DNA of 64,000 bases from Sinorhizobium sp. 8-89 (GTDB taxonomy: Bacteria > Pseudomonadota > Alphaproteobacteria > Rhizobiales > Rhizobiaceae), in the NCBI RefSeq assembly GCF_030124325.1, contig NZ_JASKLR010000002.1, forward strand, positions 436,528 through 500,527, read 5' to 3'. The first letter of the stretch is position 1. Every line of letters starts with the position of its first letter. This document shows positions 17,264-26,731 of the stretch, piece after piece. The position numbers and the translations under genes were made by a program. The notes under the pieces were generated by a model. That model was not told the DNA's origin, made no database searches, and saw nothing but the letters and a program-made list of their open reading frames with translations.

Positions 17264-17441
17264 AACTTCAGCCGGCACGCGGACGTCCGTTTCCCCGCCT
17301 CGCGCCAAAGCCGCCTGCCTCGGGGCGGATATCGTCCTGTTTGGGCGTAGTCGGCGCTCTTGCTCGGTTGTTACAGGCTTTGCGGGCGCCGGCTTGTCAG
17401 AAGCCGGAACCTGCGGGAGAATTGGAACGGGAGGGGAGCAT

Positions 17442-18053
17442 ATGGGCATCTACCGCGACGTCATCCTGCCGAAACTCTGCGATCGTTCCATGCGCAACGA
17501 CCGCCTGCACCCCTATCGCCGGCGCGTGATCGGCGCGGCGGCGGGCCGTGTTCTGGAAATCGGCGCCGGGTCCGGCCTCAACCTGCCTTTCTACCGTACG
17601 ACGGTCCGGGAAGTCCTCGCACTCGAGCCCTCCCCGAGTCTCCTGGAGATGGCCCGCCGCGCGCCGCATTCCGGGGTTCGGGTCGATTTCATCGAAGCCT
17701 CCGCGGAGGCGATCCCTCTCGACGACGGGAGCGTCGACACGGTGGTGACGACCTGGACGCTATGCACGATTCCGGGGGCCGACGCGGCTCTTTCGGAAAT
17801 GCGCCGCGTGCTGCGGCCGGGAGGAACGCTGCTGTTCGTCGAACACGGGCTGTCGCCCGACCGCGGCGTGCGCTGGTGCCAGAATTGCCTCACGCCGATC
17901 TGGCGGCGCATCGGCGGCGGCTGTCACCTCAACCGGCCGATCCGCTCGATGATCGAGGGCGCCGGTTTTCGGATCGACCGTGTCGAGACCGGCTACATGC
18001 GCGGACCAAAGCCGATGACCTTCATGTACGAAGGCAGCGCCCGGCCGAGGTGA
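17442..18053 (+). CDS. Class I SAM-dependent methyltransferase (UbiE/PmtA-like)
   Basis: A 203-residue methyltransferase. Motif I is VLEIGAGSGLNLPFY at residues 36-50; motif II acidic residue is in LALEPSPSLLEMA; VDTVVTTWTLCTIPGADAAL and LRPGGTLLFVEHG follow. The C-terminal segment with CQNCLTPIWRRIGGGCHLNR matches bacterial phospholipid or arsenite-type methyltransferase relatives annotated only generally. A strong GGGAGGGGAG ribosome-binding site lies directly before the ATG at 17442. The open frame upstream of this has no homology. It stands alone. Confidence 0.85.
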   Translation: MGIYRDVILPKLCDRSMRNDRLHPYRRRVIGAAAGRVLEIGAGSGLNLPFYRTTVREVLALEPSPSLLEMARRAPHSGVRVDFIEASAEAIPLDDGSVDTVVTTWTLCTIPGADAALSEMRRVLRPGGTLLFVEHGLSPDRGVRWCQNCLTPIWRRIGGGCHLNRPIRSMIEGAGFRIDRVETGYMRGPKPMTFMYEGSARPR

Positions 18054-18387
18054 GCCAACCTGCCGCTGGCCGCGACTGCGGAAAACCAACGCGCCGTGGG
18101 CGGCCATTGCTCTGCCGCTACAGCGCCGCAAAAGGACGCCATCGCGCTTCGAATTGCTGCATCGACGCATCGGCCGCCGAACACTCCGCGCCAGCTCTTT
18201 TCGCTCTGCCACCCCCCTCTCCTCATTCCTGTGCCCGTCACAGGAATCCAGAGCGCGTCTCCGGCGCGGGAGAATCGCGGCTGCCCCCAAGCTGTAATAC
18301 GGTCAGGCGGCGGCGGCTCCGGAGAGTATGAGGCCGCCACCCTCTCAATCAGGTCTAGCCACAGGCGGAAAACCGCCCGCGCCTCCC
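18054..18387. other. Gap with a RIME-like element
   Basis: There is no gene in 334 bp. A RIME-like half element (TCATTCCTGTGCCCGTCACA and on to the GCGCGTCTCCGGCGCG palindrome) lies at 18222-18275. Nothing else was recognised. Confidence 0.6.
18222..18275. repeat. RIME-like palindromic element
   Basis: It contains the shared arm CATTCCTGTGCCCGTCACAG followed by GAATCCAG and a GC-rich inverted segment, like the copy at 57573. Confidence 0.7.
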
Positions 18388-19713
18388 TCACCCCACTTTA
18401 GGCTCGACCGGGTTCCATATGCTGACCTGCCGGGTCTCGGGCATCAGGTACAGGGCGAGCAGGAAGCACACGGCAGGCACCGCGATCGGGTAGATCAGCG
18501 CGTAGCCGATGCTGCCCGTGGCGGCGAAGGCCGCCGAGGTGACGAAGGGCACCAGGCCGCCGCCCCAGCCGTTGCCGATGTGATAGGGCACCGACACCGA
18601 GGTGTAGCGGATCCTGCCGGGGAAGTATTCCGCCAGGAACGCCCCGACCGGGCCATAGACCATCCCGACATAGCAGACGAGGATGAAGATGATGAAGATC
18701 GCGGTCGGATAGTTGATGTTGCCGGGCTGCGTCACGGTTCCGAGCCACAGATAGAGCGGATAGTACGTGATCGCCGCAAGCAGCATGCCGCCGAGGATCA
18801 CCGGCTTGCGGCCGATGATATCGGAGAGCCAGCCGAAGAAGATCAGGCTCGGCGTTGCGATGAGCAGCGCTGCGCCGACGATGTAGGAGGAGCTCAGCGC
18901 GTCCACCTTGGAAACCTGCTGCAGGAAATACAGGGCCCAGAACTGGCCGCTGTACCAGACCACCCCTTGCCCGATCAGCACGATGGTGGCGATGCCGACA
19001 TATTTGATGTTGGAGCTGAGGAAGGCTTCCTTCCAGGGATTGCGGGTCATCTGCCCCTTGGCCTTGATCTCCTCGAAGATCGGCGTCTCCTGGAGCTGCA
19101 GCCGGATGTAGATGGCGACGGCGACCAGCAGGAACGACACCAGGAACGGCACGCGCCATGCCCAGGCGTCGAAGACTTCGTTGCCGAAATAGGTGCGCGT
19201 CGCGATGATCACGGCGAGCGACACCACGATCCCGAGCGTCGGCGAGGTCTGCAGCCAGCCGGTATAGTAGCCGCGGCGTTCGTCGGGCACATGCTCGGCG
19301 ACGTAGGTGATGGCGCCGCCATATTCGCCGCCCAGGCACAGGCCCTGGATCATCCTGAGGCCGAAGAGAAGGAATGCGGCGGTGAGGCCGATCGCCTCGT
19401 AGGTCGGAATGAGCCCGATCGCGCCGGTGCCGAGCCCCATGCCGCTCAGCGTGATGAGGAACGTGTATTTGCGCCCGACCCTGTCGCCCATCCAGCCGAA
19501 GAGAAACGCCCCCAGCGGGCGGATCAGGAAGCCTGCGGTGAACAGCGCAATCGTACTCAACAGAGCTGCGACCGGGTGCGACTGTTCGAAGAACTTGACC
19601 GACAGAACCGCGGCCAGGCTCCCGAAAATATAGAAGTCATACCATTCGATGATGTTTCCAACCGACGCGGCAATGATCACACGGCGGAAATCCGTCGGGA
19701 CCTGAATAGCCAT
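18388..19713 (-). CDS. MFS transporter, metabolite:H+ symporter (MHS) type
   Basis: A 441-residue twelve-segment major facilitator. The start VIIAASVGNIIEWYDFYIFG is the hallmark of the MHS subfamily (ProP, ShiA, KgtP, citrate transporters), followed by the loop 2-3 motif GWMGDRVGRKYTFL and GLCLGGEYGGAITYVAEHVP. The second half has GWLSDIIGRKPVILGG. It probably imports an organic acid or osmolyte with protons; the substrate is not determinable. The gene is isolated, with repeat-containing gaps on both sides. A long plus-strand frame over it is an antisense artefact. Confidence 0.92.
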   Translation of the reverse strand: MAIQVPTDFRRVIIAASVGNIIEWYDFYIFGSLAAVLSVKFFEQSHPVAALLSTIALFTAGFLIRPLGAFLFGWMGDRVGRKYTFLITLSGMGLGTGAIGLIPTYEAIGLTAAFLLFGLRMIQGLCLGGEYGGAITYVAEHVPDERRGYYTGWLQTSPTLGIVVSLAVIIATRTYFGNEVFDAWAWRVPFLVSFLLVAVAIYIRLQLQETPIFEEIKAKGQMTRNPWKEAFLSSNIKYVGIATIVLIGQGVVWYSGQFWALYFLQQVSKVDALSSSYIVGAALLIATPSLIFFGWLSDIIGRKPVILGGMLLAAITYYPLYLWLGTVTQPGNINYPTAIFIIFILVCYVGMVYGPVGAFLAEYFPGRIRYTSVSVPYHIGNGWGGGLVPFVTSAAFAATGSIGYALIYPIAVPAVCFLLALYLMPETRQVSIWNPVEPKVG

Positions 19714-20122
19714 GTTTCTTCCTCCCGTTTCAAGACATGGCCCCTGAATTTTGCGGCTACTCTAACACGAAAGTAGCTCGATCAAAACCGGGCATTGCTC
19801 CGGCAAGCGGGCCTGCGGAAGTAAAGGCGCGCCGCAATTCCTGATTTTGCGACAGATGCGCCTGTCATCGCCAAATTCTACTTCACGGATCAATGGGGCT
19901 CCGCGCGAAGCACGATGAAGGCGGCCGCCATTGCGGCAAAGCTGTATTGCAACTCGGTGTCATACACTCCCTCCCCCGTGTGATTGTCACAGCGAGGAGA
20001 ACCACGGCGCGTCGGCGCCGCGAATGACTTGCATTCAGCGCCTGGGACGCGGCGGAGGAGACACCGGAAGACCGGTCGCGAGGCGCGCCGTAGGTCCCAG
20101 AAGGTTCGTAAGGATGGAGAGG
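19714..20122. other. Non-coding gap with a degenerate RIME-like element
   Basis: These 409 bp include the MFS promoter region (the minus-strand start is at 19713) and a decayed RIME-like element at 19966-20034 (GTGATTGTCACAGCGAGG, then GGCGCGTCGGCGCCGCG). No gene is supported. Confidence 0.5.
19966..20034. repeat. Degenerate RIME-like element
   Basis: The GGCGCGTCGGCGCC core and CACGGCGCGTCGG junction match better copies at 6840 and 45405, but the outer CTGTG/CACAG arm is mutated. Confidence 0.55.
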
Positions 20123-20812
20123 TTAGAGCATCGAGTCAGTATCTCGTCTGCCCGACGTGACGATATCGCACACTTCGTGCAGATCGGTGGCAACTCCCAG
20201 GCACAATTGGCGTATATCGTCTGTCGGCTCGACTAGATCCGGTACCATGATCGTCATCATTCCGGCGCTGCATGCCGCTCGGATGCCATTGTGTGAATCC
20301 TCCAGGGCGAGGCACAGTTCTGGAGGAACGCCCAACAGATCCGCCGCTCTCAGGAACGGTTCCGGATGTGGTTTCCCGTGCGTGTAGTTGCCGCTGGCGA
20401 TGATTGTGTTGAAACGCTTGAGCAGACCATGGGCAGCAAGATGGTGCTGCACACTTTGGTGGGATGACGAGGTGGCGATCGCCCACGGAAGACCAGCATC
20501 CTCCAGTATGTCGAGCAACTCGATGACGCCGGGCTTCAGGCGAAGCTGAGTTTCAGCCATGATGTGAAAGTGATTGGTTGCAGCCGTCCAGAAGCCTTCC
20601 AGATTGAAGTCCTTGCCGAAATGGTTGCCGAGGAATTCTCGAGTGGCTTCGCCAGATAGACCGATCGTGCTGAGGTAGAGCGGCAGCGGCATATCCAGAC
20701 CGCGCTCCAGGGCGGCGGCCAACACCGCGTCTCGATACAAGGCTTCGGTGTCGAAGATCAGCCCATCCATATCGAAAACGACCGCAGAGGGTTTGCGTGG
20801 GAGATAGATCAT
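20123..20812 (-). CDS. HAD family hydrolase, beta-phosphoglucomutase/GS1-like
   Basis: A 229-residue HAD subfamily IA phosphatase. Motif I FDMDGLIFDTEALY holds the nucleophile Asp and the general acid/base Asp at about residues 15-17; motif II Ser/Thr is in AIATSSSHQS; the motif III Lys is in THGKPHPEPF; motif IV is CLALEDSHNGI. It probably dephosphorylates a sugar phosphate or similar metabolite. The frame extends 26 codons further upstream, but that part is translated from a dispersed repeat (20834-20898), so the ATG at 20812 is preferred. Confidence 0.87.
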   Translation of the reverse strand: MIYLPRKPSAVVFDMDGLIFDTEALYRDAVLAAALERGLDMPLPLYLSTIGLSGEATREFLGNHFGKDFNLEGFWTAATNHFHIMAETQLRLKPGVIELLDILEDAGLPWAIATSSSHQSVQHHLAAHGLLKRFNTIIASGNYTHGKPHPEPFLRAADLLGVPPELCLALEDSHNGIRAACSAGMMTIMVPDLVEPTDDIRQLCLGVATDLHEVCDIVTSGRRDTDSML

Positions 20813-20833
20813 GCCCTGTCGGCTCGCATCCTT

Positions 20834-20898
20834 GGAGCAATTCCACGAAGAGTGTGTAACGTTTTTCCGCCCGGAATTGCGTCGTTTCAAAGAGTTAG
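20834..20898. repeat. Dispersed hairpin repeat, GCAATTCC-arm version
   Basis: The arms GCAATTCC and GGAATTGC enclose GTGTGTAACG and a TTTTTCCGCC half-core, followed by the shared tail GTCGTTTCAAAGAGTTAGA. The same core and tail occur at 31376 and 59694. Confidence 0.8.
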
Positions 20899-21564
20899 AA
20901 CAGGAAGACAGCTCAGGTAGATTATAGAAATGACCGCGAAGAGCAAACGTCTGCCAGGGAGGCGCATCCGCCCGTCAACGGCCGTATGTGCAAAATGTGG
21001 GGATGCCGGCTTTTCGCCCATATAACCGCTATCCAGCGAGGCCGATGTTCGCGCTCGCTCCCGAGCACTACAGCGCTGCGCGTCCAATAGGACCCAACTT
21101 CCGCAACGGGTCGAGTTTTCATGTTTCCCTCGGCGTCGCAAAATGCGTGACGGTGTTCCGGCGGCCCGGCCAGTCAAGACGGCAGACCGTCCATCTCGCC
21201 GGGCGATCGCAATGGGCGGCAACTAACCATCCGCCTTGGGTGGTTTTCTGACTTTGGTGCACCGCTGAGAAACTTCGCCTTTGCGATTTGTTGCGGACCT
21301 TTCGGTAGGCTTTTAACAGCGCGCTCCTGCTCCAGTCTCAACTCCCTCCTCAATCCTGTTCAGTACAGTAACTTTCTTGATTTCAGTGGATGAATGTTCT
21401 GCAAATCATTGAGAGTGAGCGGTTATGGAGGCGCGGCCACTTTCCGGCAGCGCCATCGCTTTGTTCTGGAGTCTTAAGCTGGAGCGCGGCGGAGACCCGA
21501 GCGAGATTTGTTCAAAATTGCCGCTGCCGCCACTATACTCGGCGTTATAGCCGGGAGAGAGGTC
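20899..21564. other. Non-coding gap before the PIMT gene
   Basis: About 670 bp hold no recognisable gene. Short frames exist on both strands but none has family features or a good start. It is likely to hold the promoters of the HAD gene (leftward) and the PIMT pair (rightward). Confidence 0.4.
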
Positions 21565-22317
21565 ATGCGTCGACTAGCCCAGTGCCAAGCGTTGCTGGCC
21601 GTGGTTCTCGCGAGCGCAGCCGCCATGATTCCGACATCCGCGCCCGCTCAGGATCGCTTCGCCGAGCGTGCGGCGATGATCGAAACGATCAAAGGGCACG
21701 CCCGCTCAGCGCCGTCGGCGGTCGAGGGCCAGGGCATCGATCCGGCGGTGCTGAAGACGATGGGGAAGATGCCGCGCCACTTTTTCGTGCCCGAGGAGCA
21801 GCGCGGCGCGGCCTATCGAGATCGGCCACTGCCGATCGGATACGGTCAGACCATCTCCCAGCCCTTCATCGTCGCGCTGATGACCGACCTGATCAACATC
21901 GGGCCTGGCGACTCTGTCCTCGAGATCGGTACTGGCTCGGGCTATCAGGCAGCCGTCTTGTCGCCGCTCGCAGCGAAGGTTTACTCGATTGAGATCATAC
22001 CGGAACTGGGCGAAAGGGCGGCCGCCCGCCTTGCGGAGCTCCGATTCAACAATGTCGAGGTGAAGGTAGACGACGGTTACTATGGGTGGCCTGCGCACGC
22101 GCCTTTCGACGGCATCGTGGTGACCGCCGCTGCCAGCCACATCCCGCCGCCGCTGGTTGAGCAGCTTGCCAAGGGGGGCCGGATGGTCGTCCCCGTAGGA
22201 GGTCCCTTCGCGACCCAGTTCCTCATGCTGGTCGAGAAGCGAATGGACGGAAGCATTACGACCCGGCAGCTGCTGCCGGTAAGCTTTGTGCCGCTGCGTG
22301 GAGGTGGGGCCCGATGA
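21565..22317 (+). CDS. Exported protein-L-isoaspartate O-methyltransferase
   Basis: A 250-residue PIMT-family methyltransferase. Family motifs are GYGQTISQPFIVALMT (active-site region) and the SAM motif LEIGTGSGYQAAVLS, then VYSIEIIPEL. PIMT repairs isoaspartyl residues in damaged proteins. The ATG at 21565 gives an N-terminal signal-peptide-like segment (LAQCQALLAVVLASAAAMIP ending APAQ) absent from cytoplasmic PIMTs, so the enzyme is probably periplasmic or membrane-tethered, which is unexpected for a SAM-dependent enzyme. Its stop overlaps the next gene's ATG by 4 bp, tying it to the membrane spermidine-synthase-like protein. Confidence 0.87.
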   Translation: MRRLAQCQALLAVVLASAAAMIPTSAPAQDRFAERAAMIETIKGHARSAPSAVEGQGIDPAVLKTMGKMPRHFFVPEEQRGAAYRDRPLPIGYGQTISQPFIVALMTDLINIGPGDSVLEIGTGSGYQAAVLSPLAAKVYSIEIIPELGERAAARLAELRFNNVEVKVDDGYYGWPAHAPFDGIVVTAAASHIPPPLVEQLAKGGRMVVPVGGPFATQFLMLVEKRMDGSITTRQLLPVSFVPLRGGGAR

Positions 22318-24803
22318 GAGCGGGGCGCCTGCTGCCGGTTGGCCTCATATCGGCGGCAACCCTTGCCCACGAAGTGCTGCTGATACGGCTCTTTTCGATC
22401 ATTCAGTGGCATCATTTTGCCTATATGATGATAAGCATCGCGCTCCTGGGCTTCGGCGCGAGCGGTACATTCGTTGCCTTGGCCCGCCGCCCGTTGGTGG
22501 AACGGTACCCGGCCGCCTTCGCAGCGTCGGCAGCGCTGTTCGGCATTACTGCGATTGCCAGCTTCGCCTGTGCCGAGCGTGTACCGTTCAACGCGCTTGA
22601 GATCGTCTGGAATCCGCGGCAGCTCGGTTGGCTTGCGGCCATCTACGTTCTCCTGATCCTGCCGTTCTTTTTCGGTGCAACCTGTATCGGCCTTGCCTTC
22701 AGCCGCCATCCTGACCAGATCGGACGCGTCTATGCCTTTGACCTCGTCGGCGCAGGGGTCGGTGCGCTGGGCACCGTCGGCCTCTTGTTCCTGGTCTTTC
22801 CATCCGAGGCGTTGCGCTTCATCGCGGCGCTGGGATTCGCGGCGGCTGCCCTCGCCGCGACGGGTATGGCTCGCCATCGGTGGTTCGCCGCAGGCAGCCT
22901 CGGGCTTGCAGCTGCGGTCATCACGGTGTGGCTACCACTGTCCTGGATGGCCCCTGGCCCCCACATGTCGCAGTACAAGGGCCTCCGCATGGCTCTCGAA
23001 GTGCCGAACGCGCGGGTGGTCGAGGAGCGATCGAGCCCGCTCGGACTGCTGACGGTCGTCGAGAGCCCGACCGTCCCTTTCCGCTACGCGCCGGGCCTCA
23101 GCCTCGCCAACACCCAAGAGCCGTCCGCGCAGCTCGCCGTCTTCACCGACGGCGACAGTATTACGGCGATCACCGCCTATGGCGGCGACCCGGCGACGGT
23201 CGCCTATCTCGGCCGGACGACGGCGGCGCTCCCGTACCGCATCCTTGAGCGGCCGCGAGTGCTAGTTCTCGGCGCCGGCGGCGGCGAGCAGGTGCTGCTG
23301 GCGCTGCGCGCCGGAGCCGATGCCGTGGATGCTGTAGAGGTCAACCCGCAGATGATCGACCTGGCTCGGGATCGCTTCGCGGACGTCGTCGGCGGTATCT
23401 TCAGCCGACCGAACGTGCATCTGCATCTAGCCGAGGCGCGCACCTTCGCTGCGACGACTGGCGAGCGTTACGACCTGATCCAGATGCCGCTCCTTGACTC
23501 CTTCGGCGCGGCCGCGGCCGGCGTGCAGAGCCTGCATGAGAACTATACCTACACCGTGGAGGCAATGCGGGATTACCTAGCGGTGCTGAGACCAGATGGA
23601 GTCGTCGCGATCACGCGGTGGCTGCGGGTACCGCCGCGCGACATCCTCAAGCTGTTCGCTACTGCCACCGTTGCCCTTGAAGCGGATGGCGTGGCCCAGC
23701 CAGGCCGGCACCTGGTGCTGATCCGGAGTTGGAATACTGCAACCCTGCTCGCCGCCAAGTCGCCGTTCACCGGCGAAGACGTCGCAGCCATCCGCGGCTT
23801 CGCGGCCGAGAATTTCTTTGACATCTCCTGGGCGCCGGGCATCTCCGCGAGCGACGTGAACCGCTACAACCAGCTCGACCAGGAATATCTCTACCAGGGA
23901 GCCCTCGCGCTCCTCGGCCCTGAGCGCGCCGAATTCATCGAGCGCTACAAGTTCGATATTGCACCGGCCACTGACAATCGGCCTTATTTCTTCGACTTCT
24001 TCCGCTGGCGCGCCCTGTCCGAACTCCTGACACTGCGCACCCAGGGTGGGGCAGCGATGCTCGACTGGGGCTACCTGATCCTTGTGACGACGCTCGTCCA
24101 GGCCGCGACCCTCAGCGCCGTCCTGATCCTGCTGCCGCTCTGGCTTCGCCGGCGCGCACCGGGGGGAGCCGTACATCGGCTGCGCTTCGGGCTCTATTTC
24201 CTTGCCTTGGGCCTGGCCTTCCTCTTCATCGAGATCGCCTTCATCCAGCGCTTCGTGCTGTTCCTCGGCCATCCGCTCTATGCTGTCGCTGTCGTGCTCG
24301 CGGGTTTCCTTGCCTTCGCCGGTTTCGGTAGCGCCGTCGCCGCACGGTGGATGGCGGCGGTCGGACGCGGATCACCGGTGCGCGGCATTGTGCTCGCCGT
24401 CGTGGTGATCGCGTTCCTGGCTGCCAGCTACCTCGTCGCGCTGCCCTCGATATTCGAACGGCTGCTGGCACTCCCGGATGCCGCGAAGATCGCGATCACA
24501 CTCCTCCTCATAGCGCCGCTCGCCGTCTTTATGGGCATGCCGTTCCCCCTCGGCCTCGGCCACGTCGGTGCACGCTCGGACGAGTTTATTCCCTGGGCGT
24601 GGGGGATCAATGGCTGTGCGTCCGTGCTGAGCGCGATTCTCGCCACACTGCTTGCGATGCATATCGGGTTCACAGGCGTCGTGACGATCGCCACCATCCT
24701 TTATCTTGTCGCTCCGGCCCTACTCGCAGGGTTGTCGGATCGATACGATCACCGAGGCTCTGGTCCCGATCGCAACCGTTCGCGAGTTAAACCAACCGCC
24801 TGA
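22314..24803 (+). CDS. Membrane-embedded spermidine-synthase-like protein
   Basis: An 829-residue protein with three parts. Residues 1-225 contain about six membrane segments. Residues about 240-560 form a class I SAM/decarboxylated-SAM fold resembling spermidine synthase (VLVLGAGGGEQVLLALRAGA, DAVEVNPQMIDLA, YDLIQMPLLDSFGA, ENYTYTVEAMRDYLAVLRPD). Residues 580-810 contain about six or seven more membrane segments (FLFIEIAFIQRFVLFLGHP). Fused transporter-like/SpeE proteins are known but mostly uncharacterised. A GGAGGTGGGG ribosome-binding site and a 4-bp overlap couple it to the exported PIMT. Whether it transfers an aminopropyl group, methylates or is inactive cannot be decided from sequence. 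Confidence 0.85.
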   Translation: MRAGRLLPVGLISAATLAHEVLLIRLFSIIQWHHFAYMMISIALLGFGASGTFVALARRPLVERYPAAFAASAALFGITAIASFACAERVPFNALEIVWNPRQLGWLAAIYVLLILPFFFGATCIGLAFSRHPDQIGRVYAFDLVGAGVGALGTVGLLFLVFPSEALRFIAALGFAAAALAATGMARHRWFAAGSLGLAAAVITVWLPLSWMAPGPHMSQYKGLRMALEVPNARVVEERSSPLGLLTVVESPTVPFRYAPGLSLANTQEPSAQLAVFTDGDSITAITAYGGDPATVAYLGRTTAALPYRILERPRVLVLGAGGGEQVLLALRAGADAVDAVEVNPQMIDLARDRFADVVGGIFSRPNVHLHLAEARTFAATTGERYDLIQMPLLDSFGAAAAGVQSLHENYTYTVEAMRDYLAVLRPDGVVAITRWLRVPPRDILKLFATATVALEADGVAQPGRHLVLIRSWNTATLLAAKSPFTGEDVAAIRGFAAENFFDISWAPGISASDVNRYNQLDQEYLYQGALALLGPERAEFIERYKFDIAPATDNRPYFFDFFRWRALSELLTLRTQGGAAMLDWGYLILVTTLVQAATLSAVLILLPLWLRRRAPGGAVHRLRFGLYFLALGLAFLFIEIAFIQRFVLFLGHPLYAVAVVLAGFLAFAGFGSAVAARWMAAVGRGSPVRGIVLAVVVIAFLAASYLVALPSIFERLLALPDAAKIAITLLLIAPLAVFMGMPFPLGLGHVGARSDEFIPWAWGINGCASVLSAILATLLAMHIGFTGVVTIATILYLVAPALLAGLSDRYDHRGSGPDRNRSRVKPTA

Positions 24804-25591
24804 AAGCCCGAGGCCGCCAGCAAGTGCGCCGTGCGCTTGCGGACCTCCGGCTCGGCGTCAGTGTTTGAAACGTCATATCACCGCGCGAATGACCGAAATG
24901 AATCAAGACTTGCCGCGTGATTGCGGAGAGGAACGTCGGAGAAGGGTCGATCTCTCCCGTTCCCCATCGTCGTCGCAGGAGGGTGGTTCTCTGCCGTACG
25001 TTGCCTTGCGAGGAATGCGAAAGAAGCGCCATCTGCGAACCTTCGCAAGTGTCGCCGCGAAGGATCCCAACGCGACCGCGATGCGACCGTTCGACGCGCA
25101 ACAAGAGGTATTCAAGAGGATCAGAGCGCGCGTTAATGTGCCGATGGCAGATCTGCCCGGACTCGATGGCGACAACGACTGATTGAATCTTTCCCGCGAA
25201 AACGCTCCCCGCTTGAGGGCCCGTATCTTTCCAGGTCGCCGTTTCCTCTCAGTCGGCGCCGACGACACTCGGTCTTGAAGCCAAACCTTGAACCGGCGCA
25301 GCTCCGCGCACAGAGATCAGTTGCCCGTACCCCGGCCGCCCAGGGCCAGTGTCCGAAACTCAGGCCTACTTGATCTCCCAAGACGCCTTATGGTTGACAA
25401 CGCGTCCGATTCGACCGCCAACCGTTTCGGGTGAAGCGGCCCCCGGAAATCCGCAGACCGGGCGCTCCAAGCTCGTCCGGCCAACCTACCGGCGGTGGAT
25501 GGATTCGCCCCTCCTTTAAAGCAAATGAGATTCCCAGGGGTCCGTAAGCTACGCTAGACGATGACTTGCTCGCCCAGCTTGTGATGTAACG
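24804..25591. other. Non-coding gap of about 790 bp
   Basis: No gene is supported. Frames at 24706-25182 (plus) and 24903-25268 (minus) overlap each other and show no family features. The DegT gene ends leftward at 25592, so the region is between two convergent transcription units; no strong terminator hairpin with a T-run was seen. Confidence 0.4.
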
Positions 25592-26731
25592 TCAAGCCTG
25601 AGCCGCCAGTGCTGCCCGGACCGCAGCCGTGATCTGATCCTGCACCTGTTCGGTCAAATACGCGTGCATCGGTAGACTGACGACCTCGGCAGCAAGGCGA
25701 TCAGAGACGGGAAGGCCCTTCGGGGCAACCGGGAAGTGCCTGTACGCCGCTTGATGGTGCGTGGGTCGCGGATAATAGACGGCTGTGGGAACGCCCGCCG
25801 CTGCCAGGAAACTCTGGAACACCTCCCGGTCGCACCTTGGCAGGCGCAGCGTATACTGTGCCCAGACCGAGCTCACGCCCGCCAGCGCGTTCGGCACGGT
25901 GGCAACATCGCCCAGTTGCTCATTGTAGCGGTTCACAATGCGGTTACGGGCCGTGATTTCAGCCACAAATATTTTGAGCTTCTCTATGAGAACGGCAGCC
26001 TGAATCGTATCGAGACGGCTGTTCATGCCGATCAGAACATTATCATGCTTGTCATTCCCTTGGCCATGAATGCGGAGCGAGCGGATGGTGCCAGCCAACT
26101 CGTCGTCGCTTGTGAATACCGCACCGCCGTCCCCGTAGCAGCCCAGGGGTTTGGTCGGGAAGAAGCTTGTCGTAGTGGCAAGCCCAATCGTACCGACTTG
26201 TCGCCCCTTATAGTTTGCGCCGAAGGCTTGAGCTGCATCACAGATCAGCCACAGGCGCTCGCGATCTGCAATTGCCTCGATAGCGTCGTAGTCGGCCGGC
26301 TGGCCAAAAAGATCGACCGCGACAATGCCGACTGCCCTCAGTCCGCTGTCGTTGACCGCTGTTACGGAGGATTGAAGGCTCTGGACATCGAGGTTGAAGG
26401 TATCCTCGCAGATGTCGACGAACACCGGTGTCGCGCCAAGCCCGGCTATGGCTTCTGCGGTAGCCGCGAACGTAAAGGACGGACAGAACACCGCGTCGCC
26501 AGCCTCGACATTTTTCGCCATGAGTACAAGGGTTAAAGCGTCGGTTCCACTACCGCAGGAAATTGCGTGCTTTGCGCCACAAAACGCGGCGAGGTCTTGC
26601 TCGAGTTGAGCAACCTCTGGACCCATGACATATAGGCCGCGATCGAGAACGCTGCGGATTGCCTCGTCAACTACCTGTCCAAGATAGCGGCGTTGCGCGC
26701 CAAGATCGTTAAAGAGGATCCGGTCTGGCAT
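25592..26731 (-). CDS. DegT/DnrJ/EryC1/StrS family PLP-dependent sugar aminotransferase
   Basis: A 379-residue aminotransferase. PLP features are the catalytic Lys194 in SFFPTKPLGCYGDGGA, the Asp165 in WLICDAAQAFGA that holds the pyridine nitrogen, and CGSGTDALTLVL near residue 60 for phosphate binding. The family forms amino sugars from keto sugar nucleotides for surface glycans. Closest in style to WbpE/WlbC-type enzymes. The start at 26731 overlaps the upstream Gfo/Idh gene by 23 bp, so the two work together: the dehydrogenase would make the 3-keto sugar and this enzyme would aminate it. No glycosyltransferase or acetyltransferase partner is adjacent. Confidence 0.87.
   Translation of the reverse strand: MPDRILFNDLGAQRRYLGQVVDEAIRSVLDRGLYVMGPEVAQLEQDLAAFCGAKHAISCGSGTDALTLVLMAKNVEAGDAVFCPSFTFAATAEAIAGLGATPVFVDICEDTFNLDVQSLQSSVTAVNDSGLRAVGIVAVDLFGQPADYDAIEAIADRERLWLICDAAQAFGANYKGRQVGTIGLATTTSFFPTKPLGCYGDGGAVFTSDDELAGTIRSLRIHGQGNDKHDNVLIGMNSRLDTIQAAVLIEKLKIFVAEITARNRIVNRYNEQLGDVATVPNALAGVSSVWAQYTLRLPRCDREVFQSFLAAAGVPTAVYYPRPTHHQAAYRHFPVAPKGLPVSDRLAAEVVSLPMHAYLTEQVQDQITAAVRAALAAQA

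Noticed and set aside
18328-19776. 482-residue plus-strand frame
   Set aside because: Antisense of the MFS transporter; no domain.
20988-21251. 87-residue plus-strand frame in the gap before the PIMT gene
   Set aside because: No domain, no ribosome-binding site, and an equally open opposing frame.
24706-25268. Overlapping frames on both strands after the spermidine-synthase-like gene
   Set aside because: No family features on either strand; the plus frame begins inside the upstream gene.
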